Source: Lysobacter gummosus
Lineage (GTDB): Bacteria; Pseudomonadota; Gammaproteobacteria; Xanthomonadales; Xanthomonadaceae
Direction: 5' to 3'
Assembly (NCBI RefSeq): GCF_001442805.1
Contig: NZ_CP011131.1
Location: forward strand, 2,542,001 to 2,606,000
Length of the DNA stretch: 64,000 nt
Position numbers and translations under genes: made by a program. Positions 10,476 through 22,636 of the stretch are shown one piece after another. Under the pieces are notes generated by a model. That model was not told where the DNA came from. It made no database searches and worked only from the letters and a program-made list of their open reading frames with translations. The first letter of the stretch is position 1, and each line of letters begins with the position of its first letter.

Positions 10476-11534
10476 GTGAACGTCGTTATCGTCGATGACC
10501 AAACGTCCGCGCGGACGATGCTGCGCCATATCATCGAGGACATCGCGTCCGAGTTGTCCGTGCACGACTTCGGCGAGCCCGAAGCCGCGCTGGCTTGGTG
10601 CGAGAGCCACCAGCCGGACCTGCTGCTGCTCGACTACCGCATGCCCGGCATCGACGGCCTGGAGTTCGCGCGCCGCTTCCGCCGCCTGCCGATGCACCGC
10701 GACATCCCGATCATCCTGGTCACCGTGGTCGGCGACGAGCCGGTGCGCCAGGCCGCGCTGGAAGCCGGGGTCATCGATTTCCTGGTCAAGCCGGTGCGTC
10801 CGCGCGAACTGCGCGCGCGCTGCCGCAACCTGCTGCAGCTGCGCCAGCAGTCCGAGAACGTCAAGCAACGCGCGCTGTCGCTGGAACAGCGGCTGCTGTC
10901 GAGCATGCACGAGGTCGAGGAGCGCGAGCGCGAGACCTTGTCGCGGCTGGCCCGCGCCATCGAATTCCGCGACGCCGGCACCAGCGCCTACCTGGAGCGC
11001 ATGGCCCACATCGCCGGCCTGATCGCCGAGCAGTTGGGCATGTTCGAGGACGAGATCCGGGTCATCGAGATGGCCGCGCCGCTGCACGATATCGGCAAGA
11101 TCGCCATTCCCGACGCGGTGCTGATGAAGCCCGGCCCGCTCACCGAGGAAGAGACGGCGATCATGCGCCGCCATCCCAAGATCGGCTACGAACTGCTCAG
11201 CGGCAGCCAGAATCGCTTCATTCAGGCCGGCGCCCTGATCGCCCTGCGCCATCATGAACGCTACGACGGTTCGGGCTATCCCGACGGCCTGATCGGCGAT
11301 GAAATTCCACTGGAAGCGCGCATCGTGGCGGTCGCGGATGTGTTCGATGCGCTCATTTCGCCGCGTCCGTATAAAAAAGCCTGGGACGTGGACGCCGCCT
11401 TGGGGTATATGTACGCCCAACGCGGGCGTCTGTTCGATCCGCGCTGCGTGGACGCGCTGATCCGCAGCCGCGCCCGACTCGACGAAATCTGCCAACGCTA
11501 TTCGACGAGTTCTACCCGCCCCGGCTTGGAGTAG
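10476..11534 (+). CDS. rpfG: RpfG: response regulator with HD-GYP cyclic-di-GMP phosphodiesterase
   Basis: RpfG receives phosphate from RpfC when DSF is sensed and then degrades cyclic di-GMP, which in xanthomonads relieves the transcription factor Clp. The 352-residue protein has an N-terminal receiver domain with phospho-acceptor D53 ([10 protein letters not shown]), a short linker helix, and an HD-GYP domain with H204-D205 (PLHDIGKIA) and GYP at 267-269 in [13 protein letters not shown]. It starts at GTG 10476 and ends 4 nt before rpfC, so the two are co-transcribed. It is somewhat shorter at the N-terminus than Xanthomonas campestris RpfG; an upstream start cannot be excluded. Confidence 0.93.
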   Translation: MNVVIVDDQTSARTMLRHIIEDIASELSVHDFGEPEAALAWCESHQPDLLLLDYRMPGIDGLEFARRFRRLPMHRDIPIILVTVVGDEPVRQAALEAGVIDFLVKPVRPRELRARCRNLLQLRQQSENVKQRALSLEQRLLSSMHEVEERERETLSRLARAIEFRDAGTSAYLERMAHIAGLIAEQLGMFEDEIRVIEMAAPLHDIGKIAIPDAVLMKPGPLTEEETAIMRRHPKIGYELLSGSQNRFIQAGALIALRHHERYDGSGYPDGLIGDEIPLEARIVAVADVFDALISPRPYKKAWDVDAALGYMYAQRGRLFDPRCVDALIRSRARLDEICQRYSTSSTRPGLE

Positions 11535-11538
11535 GCCG

Positions 11539-13728
11539 ATGCTCGCCATTCTCGGCAAGGTCAGAAGGCGCCTGTCGCAACGGCCCGACAGCGAGCATGC
11601 GCAGAACCTGGTGCGCGTGGTCATCACCGCCTTGTTCATCACCTACCTCGGCTGGCGCTACCTGCACCAGGACGTCGGCGACACCTTGCCGGCGACCTGG
11701 CTGATCCTGATCGGCGAGCTCACCGTCGCGGTCGGGCTGATGGTCGCCATCGTGATGCGCCCCGGGGTTTCGCACGTGCGGCGCTGGATCGGCATGCTCA
11801 CCGACTACAGCGCGATGGGCGCGATCATGTGCATCGAGGGCGAGCCGGCCTCGCCTTTGTACGCGGTCTACCTGTGGGTGACCATCGGCAACGGCATGCG
11901 CTACGGCAACCGCTATCTGCGCATCGCCACCGCGCTGGCGTCGTTGTCGTTCTTCAGCGTGATCATGATCTCGCCGTACTGGCGCGCCAATCCGTATCTG
12001 TCGTGGGGGCTGCTGATCGGCCTGACCGCGGTGCCGCTGTACTTCGATTCGCTGCTCAACGCGCTGACCCGCGCGGTCGAGGACGCGCGCCGCGCCAACG
12101 AAGCCAAGAGCCGGTTCCTGGCCAACATGAGCCATGAGTTCCGCACTCCGCTCAACGGCCTGGCCGGCATGTCCGAGCTGCTGGCGACCACGCGCCTGGA
12201 CAGCGAGCAGCGCGAATGCCTCAACACCATCCAGGCCTCCACGCGCAGCCTGCTGTCGCTGGTCGAGGACGTGCTGGACATCTCCGCGATCGAGGCCGGC
12301 AAGCTGCGCCTGGATCTGGTCGAGTTCGAACCGCGCGAACTGGTCGAAGGCATCGGCCTGATCCTGCAGCCGCAGGCGCGGGCCAAGCAGTTGCGCTACG
12401 AATCGCGGGTCGCCGACGAGGTGCCGCAGATTCTGCGCGGCGATGTGGTGCACCTGCGCCAGGTGCTGCTGAATCTGGCCGGCAACGCGGTGAAGTTCAC
12501 CGACGAAGGCTCGGTCAAGCTGGAAGTGATGCTGGCCGGCGATGCCGATAGCGGCGGCCTGCGCCTGCGCTTCACCGTCACCGATACCGGTATCGGCATC
12601 CCGGTGGCGGTGCGCAAGCGGCTGTTCGAGGCCTTCGAGCAGGCCGATGTCGGCCTGGCCCGGCGTTACGGCGGCACCGGCCTTGGCACCACCATCGCCA
12701 AGGGTCTGACCGAGGCGATGGGCGGCAGCATCGGCTTCGAAAGTACCGAGCAGCGCGGCAGCCGGTTCTGGGTCGAGCTGCCGTTCGACAGCGTCGCCGC
12801 GCCCGCCGCGGACCCGGACAAATCCACGGCGCCCGCCGGTGCCGATGCCGCGGTCAAGGAAACCCCGGAGAACGTGATCGCGTTTTCCGATCCGTTCCTG
12901 CGCCACCGCGCCCGCGTGCGCAGCCTGTCGCTGCTGATCGCGGACGACCACGAAGCCAACCGCATGGTGATCACCCGCCTGCTGCAGAAGGCCGGCCATC
13001 GCGCGGTGTGCGTGGACGGCGGCGAGGCGGTGCTGGAGGCTCTGGCGAGTTCGGACTACGACGCGGTCATCGTCGATCTGCACATGCCCGGCGTCAGCGG
13101 CCTGGACCTGCTGCGCGAGCTGCGGGTGATGGAAGCCGGCAGCGGTGGCCGGCGCACGCCGGTGGTGGTGTTCAGCGCCGACGTCACGCCCGAATCGATC
13201 CAGGCCTGCGAACGCGCCGGCGCCCGCGCCTTCCTGTCCAAGCCGGTGGCGACCTCGCGCCTGCTCGACACCCTGGCCGATATCGCCTCCAGCGCGCGGG
13301 TCAGCGGCCCGCTGATCGCGCCGCCGCGCAGCACTTCGTACATGGGCGCCGATCAGGTGCTGGATGCGGCCATTCTCGATGAGTTGGGCGCGCTCGGCAT
13401 GGGCGAGGGCTTCGAACGCGAATTCGTCCGCCAGTGCCTGCGCGACGCGGAAGCCTGCGTCAGCGCGCTCGGCGTGGCCGGCGGGCAGGGCGATTGGGAT
13501 CGGGTCCGCGAGCATGCCCACGCGCTCAAGGGCGTGGCCAGCAATCTGGGCTTGATCCGGCTGGCCTCGGCCAGCGGCGAGTTGATGCATTTGATCGACC
13601 AGCAGATGCCGCGCGAATGGCAATCGCGGGTCTCGGGCCTGGGCGAACGCCTGGCCCAGGGGCGGACGGCGCTCGACGCGCGCGAGCGGTCCCGTCACGC
13701 TCGCGACGACAGCGAGCGTTCCCCCTGA
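11539..13728 (+). CDS. rpfC: RpfC: hybrid sensor histidine kinase for DSF
   Basis: A 729-residue hybrid kinase, almost the same length as Xanthomonas RpfC. Order: a membrane sensor domain with about five hydrophobic segments (residues ~25-175), HisKA with phospho-accepting H199 in [12 protein letters not shown], HATPase (N box, then DTGIGIP and [12 protein letters not shown]), a receiver with D513 in VIVDLHMPG, and a C-terminal Hpt domain with H661 in HALKG. In Xanthomonas RpfC binds DSF, phosphorylates RpfG and also restrains RpfF by direct contact through its receiver. The gene is the second of the rpfG-rpfC pair and converges on rpfF with a 51-bp gap and no obvious terminator. Confidence 0.94.
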   Translation: MLAILGKVRRRLSQRPDSEHAQNLVRVVITALFITYLGWRYLHQDVGDTLPATWLILIGELTVAVGLMVAIVMRPGVSHVRRWIGMLTDYSAMGAIMCIEGEPASPLYAVYLWVTIGNGMRYGNRYLRIATALASLSFFSVIMISPYWRANPYLSWGLLIGLTAVPLYFDSLLNALTRAVEDARRANEAKSRFLANMSHEFRTPLNGLAGMSELLATTRLDSEQRECLNTIQASTRSLLSLVEDVLDISAIEAGKLRLDLVEFEPRELVEGIGLILQPQARAKQLRYESRVADEVPQILRGDVVHLRQVLLNLAGNAVKFTDEGSVKLEVMLAGDADSGGLRLRFTVTDTGIGIPVAVRKRLFEAFEQADVGLARRYGGTGLGTTIAKGLTEAMGGSIGFESTEQRGSRFWVELPFDSVAAPAADPDKSTAPAGADAAVKETPENVIAFSDPFLRHRARVRSLSLLIADDHEANRMVITRLLQKAGHRAVCVDGGEAVLEALASSDYDAVIVDLHMPGVSGLDLLRELRVMEAGSGGRRTPVVVFSADVTPESIQACERAGARAFLSKPVATSRLLDTLADIASSARVSGPLIAPPRSTSYMGADQVLDAAILDELGALGMGEGFEREFVRQCLRDAEACVSALGVAGGQGDWDRVREHAHALKGVASNLGLIRLASASGELMHLIDQQMPREWQSRVSGLGERLAQGRTALDARERSRHARDDSERSP

Positions 13729-13779
13729 TTCATCCCCCTGATGCGGCAGCGGCGGCGAGCGCGCGCTCCCGGACTGGCA

Positions 13780-14649
13780 TCAGGCGGCTTCGATTCCGCG
13801 GCGCGATTGCGCGCGAACCAGGCGATCCATCGTCCGCAGCGACTTGTCGCCCAGTTGCATCGCGGTATCGACCCAGATCTCGGTGATCCGCATCATCTCC
13901 TCCAGGCTCACGCCCTGGGCCAGTTCGCGCACCTGATGCATGGCGGCACGGGCGTGCGGTATCCGGCGATTGGCGCGGATCACGTCCTCCACGGCCTGCC
14001 GGCCTTCGCCGCGCGGCACCAGCACATCGACCACGCCCATCGCGTGCAGCTCTTCGGCCGTGTACAGATCGCCTTCGAGCATCAGCCGCTCGGCCTGGCG
14101 CGGGGCGATGCGTTTGCACAGGAACGAATACGCGCCCATGCCCGGGAACAGGTCGAACAGGACTTCGGGCAGGCCCATCAGCGCGCCGGCTTCGGCGACG
14201 ATGGTGTGGCAGCTCAACGCCGCCTCGAAACCGCCGCCGAGCGCGTTGCCCTGGACCAGGGCGACGGAGTGCACGCCCGCGCCGAGGCCGGCGTGGAAGG
14301 CGTGCACGCCGCGCACGCACTGGCGCGCGTAGTCGAGCAGACCGTCGCGGTCGCGTTCGCGGATCAGCCGGCAGAACAGATCCAGATCGCCGCCGAGATT
14401 GAACACGTCGTGGTCCGACGCCAGGACCACGTGGGCGAGGCCGTGGCGGTCGCCCTGGCGCATCCGTTCGCCGAGATGACGCTGGTAAGACAGGATGTCG
14501 TCGATCAACGACGGGGTGAAGCACGCGCGTCCGGGCGCGCGCGCCAGGTTGGCGTGCATGTGGCACCAGTACACGTCCCGATCGAACTCTTCGACGATGC
14601 GCAGAGTGCGGCCGGAATGCGGGCGAGGGAAGGGCTGTACGACGGACAT
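13780..14649 (-). CDS. rpfF: RpfF: DSF synthase (crotonase family)
   Basis: RpfF makes the diffusible signal factor, a cis-2-unsaturated fatty acid, from acyl-ACP through combined dehydratase and thioesterase activity. From ATG 14649 the protein is 289 residues, the length of Xanthomonas RpfF, and an upstream GGAGA supports this start over the more distal in-frame ATG at 14742. The crotonase fold shows the oxyanion-hole stretch GNALGGGFEAAL. The two catalytic glutamates are E142 (GGGFEAAL) and E162 (GLPEVLF), matching E141 and E161 of the Xanthomonas enzyme. It converges with rpfC and lies just downstream of rpfB, with a terminator between them. Confidence 0.95.
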   Translation of the reverse strand: MSVVQPFPRPHSGRTLRIVEEFDRDVYWCHMHANLARAPGRACFTPSLIDDILSYQRHLGERMRQGDRHGLAHVVLASDHDVFNLGGDLDLFCRLIRERDRDGLLDYARQCVRGVHAFHAGLGAGVHSVALVQGNALGGGFEAALSCHTIVAEAGALMGLPEVLFDLFPGMGAYSFLCKRIAPRQAERLMLEGDLYTAEELHAMGVVDVLVPRGEGRQAVEDVIRANRRIPHARAAMHQVRELAQGVSLEEMMRITEIWVDTAMQLGDKSLRTMDRLVRAQSRRGIEAA

Positions 14650-14740
14650 GGCGGTATCTCCGGTAAGAGCCGTCCCGCCGGCCGCATCAGGACGGCTTGT
14701 GTGTAGTGGTGGGCTGCGTCCGGGACCGAGGATTCTATGC

Positions 14741-14785
14741 ACCTAAAATGAAGCCCCCGCAAGGAGCAGATCCTTGCGGGGGCTT
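14741..14785 (-). terminator. Terminator between rpfB and rpfF
   Basis: A 15-bp perfect stem (14751-14765 with 14771-14785, loop of 5 nt) is followed on the minus strand by CATTTTA. It would end rpfB transcripts, so rpfF probably has its own promoter in the ~100 bp before 14649, although read-through is possible. Confidence 0.75.
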
Positions 14786-14829
14786 CGGGGTGCCGATCCG
14801 GAGCCGAAAGGTCCCGGCCAAGCGCGGAT

Positions 14830-16509
14830 TCAGTGTCCGGACGGCGGCGCGTCGCGCAGCTCCCGGCGCAGGATCTTGCCGACGTTGGTCTTGGGCAGTT
14901 CCTTGCGGAATTCGACGAACTTGGGGTGTTTGTAGCCGGTCAGATTGGCGCGCGCATGGGCCTTGACGTCCTCGGCGGTGAGCGCCGGGTCCTTCTTGAC
15001 GATGACCACCTTGACCGCCTCGCCGGACTTGTCGTCGGGCACGCCGACCGCGGCGACTTCCAGCACCCCGGGCATCATCGCGATGACGTCCTCGATCTCG
15101 TTGGGGTACACGTTGAAGCCCGAGACCAGGATCATGTCCTTCTTGCGATCGACGATGTAGAAGAAGCCCTTCTCGTCCATCTTGGCCATGTCGCCGGTGT
15201 GCAGCCAGCCGTCCTGATCGATGACCTTGGCGGTCTCCTCCGGCTTCTGCCAGTAACCCTTCATCACCTGCGGGCCCTTGATGCACAGCTCGCCGACTTC
15301 GCCCATCGGCAGGATGCGGCCTTCCTCGTCCTTGACGCAGGCGTCGGTGGAGGAGATCGGCAGGCCGATCGAGCCGTTGTACTCGGGCAGGTCCATCGGA
15401 TTGATGCAGGCCGCCGGCGAGGTTTCAGTCAGGCCGTAGGCCTCGATCAGGGTGATGCCGGTGACCTGCTTCCAGCGCTCGGCGACCGAACGCTGCACGG
15501 CCATGCCGCCGCCCAGGGTCAGGTGCAGCTTGGAGAAATCGACCTCGGAAAAACCCGGCGTGTTGAGCAGGCCGTTGAACAGCGTGTTGACGCCGGTGAT
15601 CGCGGTGAACGGGGTGTTCTTGAGCTCCTTCACGAACGCCGGCATGTCGCGCGGGTTGGTGATCATGTGGTTGAGCCCGCCGAACTTCATGAAGACCAGG
15701 CCGTTCGCCGTCAACGCGAAGATGTGATACAGCGGCAGCGCGGTGATGATGATTTCCTCGCCCAGCTTGGCGTTGGCGCCGACCCAGGCCGCCGCCTGCT
15801 GCATGTTCGCCACCAGGTTGCGGTGCGTCAGCATCGCGCCCTTGGCGACGCCGGTGGTGCCGCCGGTGTACTGCAGGAAAGCGATGTCGCCCGGCGCGAT
15901 CTCGATCTCGGGCAGCTTGTGCATCTGCCCCAGGGTGAGCGTGTCGCGGAAGCGCACCGCGCCCGGGATGTCGTAGTCGGGCACCATCTTTTTCACGTAC
16001 TTCAGCACGAAGTTCATGATCGGGCCCTTGAGCCCGCCGATCATGTCGCCCAGGCCGGTGGCGATGACCTTCACGTCGGTGCCGGCGACCACGTCCTGCA
16101 CGGTCTTGCCGAAGTTGTCGAGCACGAAGATCACCTTCGCGCCGGAGTCGTCGAGCTGATGCTTGAGCTCGCGCGGGGTGTACATCGGATTGGTGTTGAC
16201 CACGGTCAGGCCGGCGCGCAGCACGCCGAAGGTCGCGATCGGGTATTGCAGGCAGTTGGGCATCATGATCGCGACGCGATCGCCCTTCTTGAGCTTGAGC
16301 TCGCCGAGTAGGTAGGCGGCGAACTGGGCGCTGAGGCGGTCGATGTCCGCGTAGGTCAGCTGCTTGCCGAAATTGGAGAAAGCCGGGCGGTCGCGGTAAT
16401 TCTCGATCGCGTTTTCCAGCACCGATACCACGGAAGGAAACTCCTCCACGTCGATCTGCGCCGGCACGCCTTGCGGATAGTGGGCAAGCCACGGACGTTC
16501 GAAACTCAT
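14830..16509 (-). CDS. rpfB: RpfB: long-chain fatty-acid--CoA ligase
   Basis: A 559-residue acyl-CoA synthetase of the AMP-forming family. The AMP-binding signature YTGGTTGVAKGAM is present, followed by EAYGLTETSP and the hinge/C-terminal motif GWLHTGDMAKMDEKGFF. In Xanthomonas RpfB is a FadD-type ligase that activates long-chain fatty acids and helps turn over DSF. The ATG at 16509 is preceded by GAGGGG at good spacing. An upstream in-frame ATG at 16614 lacks such a site and would add a non-conserved extension. Minus strand, same direction as rpfF. Confidence 0.93.
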   Translation of the reverse strand: MSFERPWLAHYPQGVPAQIDVEEFPSVVSVLENAIENYRDRPAFSNFGKQLTYADIDRLSAQFAAYLLGELKLKKGDRVAIMMPNCLQYPIATFGVLRAGLTVVNTNPMYTPRELKHQLDDSGAKVIFVLDNFGKTVQDVVAGTDVKVIATGLGDMIGGLKGPIMNFVLKYVKKMVPDYDIPGAVRFRDTLTLGQMHKLPEIEIAPGDIAFLQYTGGTTGVAKGAMLTHRNLVANMQQAAAWVGANAKLGEEIIITALPLYHIFALTANGLVFMKFGGLNHMITNPRDMPAFVKELKNTPFTAITGVNTLFNGLLNTPGFSEVDFSKLHLTLGGGMAVQRSVAERWKQVTGITLIEAYGLTETSPAACINPMDLPEYNGSIGLPISSTDACVKDEEGRILPMGEVGELCIKGPQVMKGYWQKPEETAKVIDQDGWLHTGDMAKMDEKGFFYIVDRKKDMILVSGFNVYPNEIEDVIAMMPGVLEVAAVGVPDDKSGEAVKVVIVKKDPALTAEDVKAHARANLTGYKHPKFVEFRKELPKTNVGKILRRELRDAPPSGH

Positions 16510-16849
16510 CGCGATCCCCTCGTTAATCGCTCGTCGATTCTGATCGTAGGCCCCGCTGTGTGCGCCGGCGTACGGTGTTTTCTCGATTGGAGCATAGGCT
16601 CTACTGGCTGGCAAGGCGGCGCCCGCTGGCGCAGTCCCGGCGCTGTCCGCGGCACCTGGAACCTGTCAGGATCGCGCAGCCGCGACCGAGTCGAACGATC
16701 GTGCGATTACCCGACGCTTTCCACGGAGAACACCTGCAATGACCCACGCACAGCGCTTCGCCGACACCGGTCGGCTCGGGCCTGGACGCCGCGCGAGCCT
16801 GGCGAAGATTCGCCGCTTTGGCGGGCCGGGCGAGCGCGGCCAGGCGGGG

Positions 16850-17299
16850 ATGGGCGCGCTCGCCGCCCGCGTCTTGCGCGCGATGTGGCTGCCAGCGTTG
16901 CTGGCGCTGCTCGCCGCCTGCGGCCCGAGCGCGCCGCCGGAGCAGCGCCTGCGCGCGGCGATGGAGCAGTTGCAGGGCTCGATCGAAAAACGCGACGCTT
17001 CGGCGATCGATGCGCAATTGTCGAAAGACTTCGTCGGCCCCGACGGCCTGGACCGCGCCAGCGCGCGGCGGCTGGCCGCGGCGAGTTTCCTGCGTTATCG
17101 CGATGTCGGGATCAAGATCGTCGGCCTGGAGGTGAATCTGCAACCGGGCCACGCCACCGTGCGTTTCAACGCGGCGCTCAGCGGCGGCTCGGGCCAGGTG
17201 CTGCCGGATGCGGCGCAGTTGTACGAAGTCCAGACCGGCTGGCGCGAAGAGGATGGCGAGTGGCGGATGACTTCGGCGCAGTGGACGCCGCGGTTGTAG
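16850..17299 (+). CDS. Putative lipoprotein of unknown function
   Basis: From ATG 16850 the protein is 149 residues and begins with a lipoprotein signal peptide whose lipobox LLAAC puts the lipidated cysteine at residue 24. The mature part has a helical segment (EQRLRAAMEQLQ) and a beta-rich half ending in GWREEDGEWRMTSAQW, a pattern resembling small NTF2/SnoaL-like domains. An in-frame ATG at 16739 with a GGAG upstream would add 37 residues and bury the signal peptide, so I prefer 16850. I do not recognise a specific family. The upstream gap 16510-16849 shows nothing else. Confidence 0.6.
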   Translation: MGALAARVLRAMWLPALLALLAACGPSAPPEQRLRAAMEQLQGSIEKRDASAIDAQLSKDFVGPDGLDRASARRLAAASFLRYRDVGIKIVGLEVNLQPGHATVRFNAALSGGSGQVLPDAAQLYEVQTGWREEDGEWRMTSAQWTPRL

Positions 17300-17326
17300 C
17301 GGCTGCATGGAGCGGAAATTCGCTGT

Positions 17327-17466
17327 CCTTCTCCCGCTCGCGGGAGAAGGTGCCCGATAGAGCCGGCCCCCGCGAAGGCGGGGGGCGGATGAGGGTGCGA
17401 GGCGAGGTGCTTGTACGGAATCGCGGCGGGCTCTCACCCCAGCCCTCTCCCGCAAGCGGGAGAGGG
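17327..17466. repeat. Palindromic REP-like pair, family D
   Basis: Two 24-bp palindromes occur 116 bp apart: CCTTCTCCCGCT... at 17327-17350 and CCCTCTCCCGCA... at 17443-17466. Each pairs with itself around CGCGGGAG or AGCGGGAG cores, and a smaller hairpin of C and G runs lies between them (17366-17387). They sit at the convergent junction of the lipoprotein and acnA and may serve as terminators. Confidence 0.65.
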
Positions 17467-17498
17467 AGCACAAGCGGGAGTTCGGCCGCAGCGGGAAC

Positions 17499-20264
<2,766 letters not shown>

Positions 20265-20439
20265 GCGATGAACTCCTGTGGAGGTGCTGGCGCGCGCCTC
20301 GCACCGGGCGAAGCGCTGCTTGCGGGGGACCGGGCGGCGCGGTGCGCAGCGGGTCGGTGAGCCGGATTATCCACCACTTGATGCTGCGCGGCTGTGCACG
20401 GCGCGTCGACGATGCCGCGCGGCGCCGGCCGCGCCGGCG

Positions 20440-21345
20440 TCATTTCGCCCGGCCCTGCCAGGTTGTTTTCAGCATTTGCAGGAATTGTTCCGCCGCCGCG
20501 GACAACACAGCGTTGCGCCGGCGGACGATCCCGATGGTGCGCGAGACCACCGGGTGCTGGAGCGGGCGGGTGACCAGGATGGGATGCTCCTGCTGCGGCG
20601 TCGCCATCCGCGGCAACACCGAAATGCCGACGCCGGCCTCGACCATGCCCAGCGAAGTCGACAGGTGCGTGACTTCGAAAAACCAACTGAGCTTGAGGTT
20701 CTCGCGCGCGAGGGCGCCGTCGAGCAGGATGCGGTTGCCGCTGGTGCGGTGCACGGTGATCAGGCGATGGCTGGACAGGTCGTTCCAGGTCACCTTGCGC
20801 TTGAGCGCGAGCGGGTGATCGCGCCGGCAGGCCAGCACGAAGGGATCTTCGACCAGCACGTCGAAATTCAGTTCCGGATCGGACGCGCCCATGAAGTTGA
20901 TGCCGAACTCGACCTCGCCGCGTTCCACCGCTTGCAAGCCCTCGGTAGCGGACAGGTCGAGGATGCGGAAGCGCACGTTGGGGTGTTCCTCGTGGAAACG
21001 CGCGATCACGCTGGGCAGGAAATAAAACGCGGCGGTAGGCAGGCAGGCGATGGTGACCTGGCTGCCGCGGCCGTCGTCGATGCCGCGCGCGGCGAACAAC
21101 GAGCCGTCGAACTCTTCGAGCATGCGCCGCACCAACGGCAGCAGGTTCTGCCCGACTGCCGTGAGCGAGACGCTGCGCGTGGTGCGTTCCAGTAAAGGCG
21201 CGCCCACCGCTTCTTCCAGCTTCTGGATGCGCCGGCTCAAGGCCGGCTGCGAGACGTGCAGGGCTTCGGCGGCGCGATGGAAGCTGCGGGTCTCGCTGAC
21301 GGTGAGAAAAGCGCGCAGATCGAGGATTTCGCAATTGATGCTCAT
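20440..21345 (-). CDS. LysR-family transcriptional regulator
   Basis: A 301-residue LysR regulator with an N-terminal winged helix (AAEALHVSQPALSRRIQKLE) and a C-terminal periplasmic-binding-protein-like effector domain. It is transcribed away from the PrpF-like isomerase and ABC importer genes, the usual arrangement for a LysR protein and its target. The intergenic region carries a perfect 13-nt inverted repeat (21344-21356 and 21419-21431), one arm of which overlaps its own start codon. It probably regulates itself and the divergent genes; the inducer is unknown, though an organic acid substrate of that pathway is plausible. Confidence 0.88.
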   Translation of the reverse strand: MSINCEILDLRAFLTVSETRSFHRAAEALHVSQPALSRRIQKLEEAVGAPLLERTTRSVSLTAVGQNLLPLVRRMLEEFDGSLFAARGIDDGRGSQVTIACLPTAAFYFLPSVIARFHEEHPNVRFRILDLSATEGLQAVERGEVEFGINFMGASDPELNFDVLVEDPFVLACRRDHPLALKRKVTWNDLSSHRLITVHRTSGNRILLDGALARENLKLSWFFEVTHLSTSLGMVEAGVGISVLPRMATPQQEHPILVTRPLQHPVVSRTIGIVRRRNAVLSAAAEQFLQMLKTTWQGRAK

Positions 21346-21431
21346 ATCGGATCAATCTTCCAAAAAATAGCATTTCACAGATAAATTCCGGCGTGACAGG
21401 ATCGCATCACTGGATCTAATTGATCCGATAT
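21344..21431. promoter_or_regulatory. Candidate LysR operator: 13-nt inverted repeat in the divergent promoter region
   Basis: ATATCGGATCAAT at 21344-21356 and its exact reverse complement ATTGATCCGATAT at 21419-21431 flank the divergent promoter region. The second arm overlaps a smaller palindrome GGATC-N5-GATCC at 21412-21426. The A/T-rich stretch between them (21358-21385) is unusual for this genome. Regulator binding is inferred from position. Confidence 0.6.
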
Positions 21432-21452
21432 TGGTATCAATCCGTGGGCCCG

Positions 21453-22562
21453 ATGTCCAGCGACCTGCTAAGCGTGCCGTGCGTCCTGATGCGGGGCGGA
21501 ACCTCCAAGGGTCCGTTCTTCCTGGCCGAAGATCTGCCGGCCGACCCGGCCTTGCGCGACGCCCTCCTGATCGATGTGATGGGCGCCGGGCATCCGCTGC
21601 AGATCGACGGCATCGGCGGCGGCAATCCCTTGTCGAGCAAGGTCGCCATCGTCGACCGCGCCTCGCGCGCCGACGCCGACGTGGACTATCTGTTCGCTCA
21701 GGTGCGGGTCGATCAGCGGGTGGTCGACACCACCCCCAACTGCGGAAACATGCTCGCCGCGGTGGCGCCGTTCGCGATCGAGGCCGGGCTGGTCGCGGCG
21801 CGGCATCCGCAGACGCAGGTGCGCATCCACAACGTCAACACCGGCAAGGTCGTCATCGCCACGGTGCAGACGCCGGACGGCCGGGTGAAGTACCGCGGCG
21901 ATACCGCCATCGCCGGTGCGCCGGGCACCGGCAGTCCGATCCCGCTGACCTTTCTCGATGCGGCGGGCGCCCGCACCGGGCGCCTGCTGCCCACCGGGCG
22001 CGCCAGCGAGCGCATCGACGGCATCGAGGTGAGTTGCATCGACTGCGCCATACCGATGGTGTTGTTGCCCGCCCAGGCGCTGGGCCTGCGCGGCGACGAA
22101 GCGCCGGCGCAACTGGATGCCGATGCGGCGCTGTTGCAGCGCCTGGAGAAGATACGCATCGAAGCCGGCCACCGCATGGGCATCGCCGATGCCGCCGAGC
22201 GCGTCATTCCCAAGCCGGTGCTGCTCTCGCCGCCGATGCATGGCGGCACGCTTCAGGTGCGTTATTTCATGCCGCAGCGCTGCCACGGCGCGCTGGCGAT
22301 CACCGGCGCGGTCGGCATCGCCACGGCCTGCGCCACCGAAGGGACTGTGGCGCGATCGATCCTGGGCGAGCACGATCTCGCCAAGCCGATCAGGCTTGAG
22401 CATCCCAGCGGCACCCTGGAGGTGAGGCTCGAGCGTGCCGCGGCTGACGATGCCATCGTCGCCAGCGTGGTGCGCACCGCGCGGCGCCTGTTGGAAGGAC
22501 GCGTGTTCACCTCGCTGCTGCCCGGCTCCGGCACTGCGAGCGCATGGACATCGGCAGCGTGA
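21453..22562 (+). CDS. PrpF/GalD-family isomerase or tautomerase
   Basis: The 369-residue protein belongs to the PrpF family (diaminopimelate-epimerase fold), which includes methylaconitate isomerase PrpF, 4-oxalomesaconate tautomerase GalD and the allylic isomerase LigU. All shift a double bond or proton in an unsaturated tricarboxylate-like acid. Family marks are VPCVLMRGGTSKGPFF at the N-terminus, SSKVAIVD (candidate catalytic Lys) and TPNCGNMLAAVAPFA (candidate catalytic Cys). ATG 21453 fits the family start; TTG 21420 is an unlikely alternative inside the operator. There is no acnD, prpB or gal gene next to it, so the exact substrate is open. It heads a set with an ABC importer and a porin. 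Confidence 0.82.
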   Translation: MSSDLLSVPCVLMRGGTSKGPFFLAEDLPADPALRDALLIDVMGAGHPLQIDGIGGGNPLSSKVAIVDRASRADADVDYLFAQVRVDQRVVDTTPNCGNMLAAVAPFAIEAGLVAARHPQTQVRIHNVNTGKVVIATVQTPDGRVKYRGDTAIAGAPGTGSPIPLTFLDAAGARTGRLLPTGRASERIDGIEVSCIDCAIPMVLLPAQALGLRGDEAPAQLDADAALLQRLEKIRIEAGHRMGIADAAERVIPKPVLLSPPMHGGTLQVRYFMPQRCHGALAITGAVGIATACATEGTVARSILGEHDLAKPIRLEHPSGTLEVRLERAAADDAIVASVVRTARRLLEGRVFTSLLPGSGTASAWTSAA

Positions 22563-22636
22563 ATGGATAACGAGACAGAGTGAGGCCTTCAGACGGGCCT
22601 TTGAAGTAGAAGTACACGACATCCTGGGAGGGATCG

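Noticed and set aside
14650..14742. Longer RpfF start at ATG 14742
   Set aside because: It would add 31 non-conserved residues; ATG 14649 has a ribosome site and yields the 289-residue length of known RpfF.
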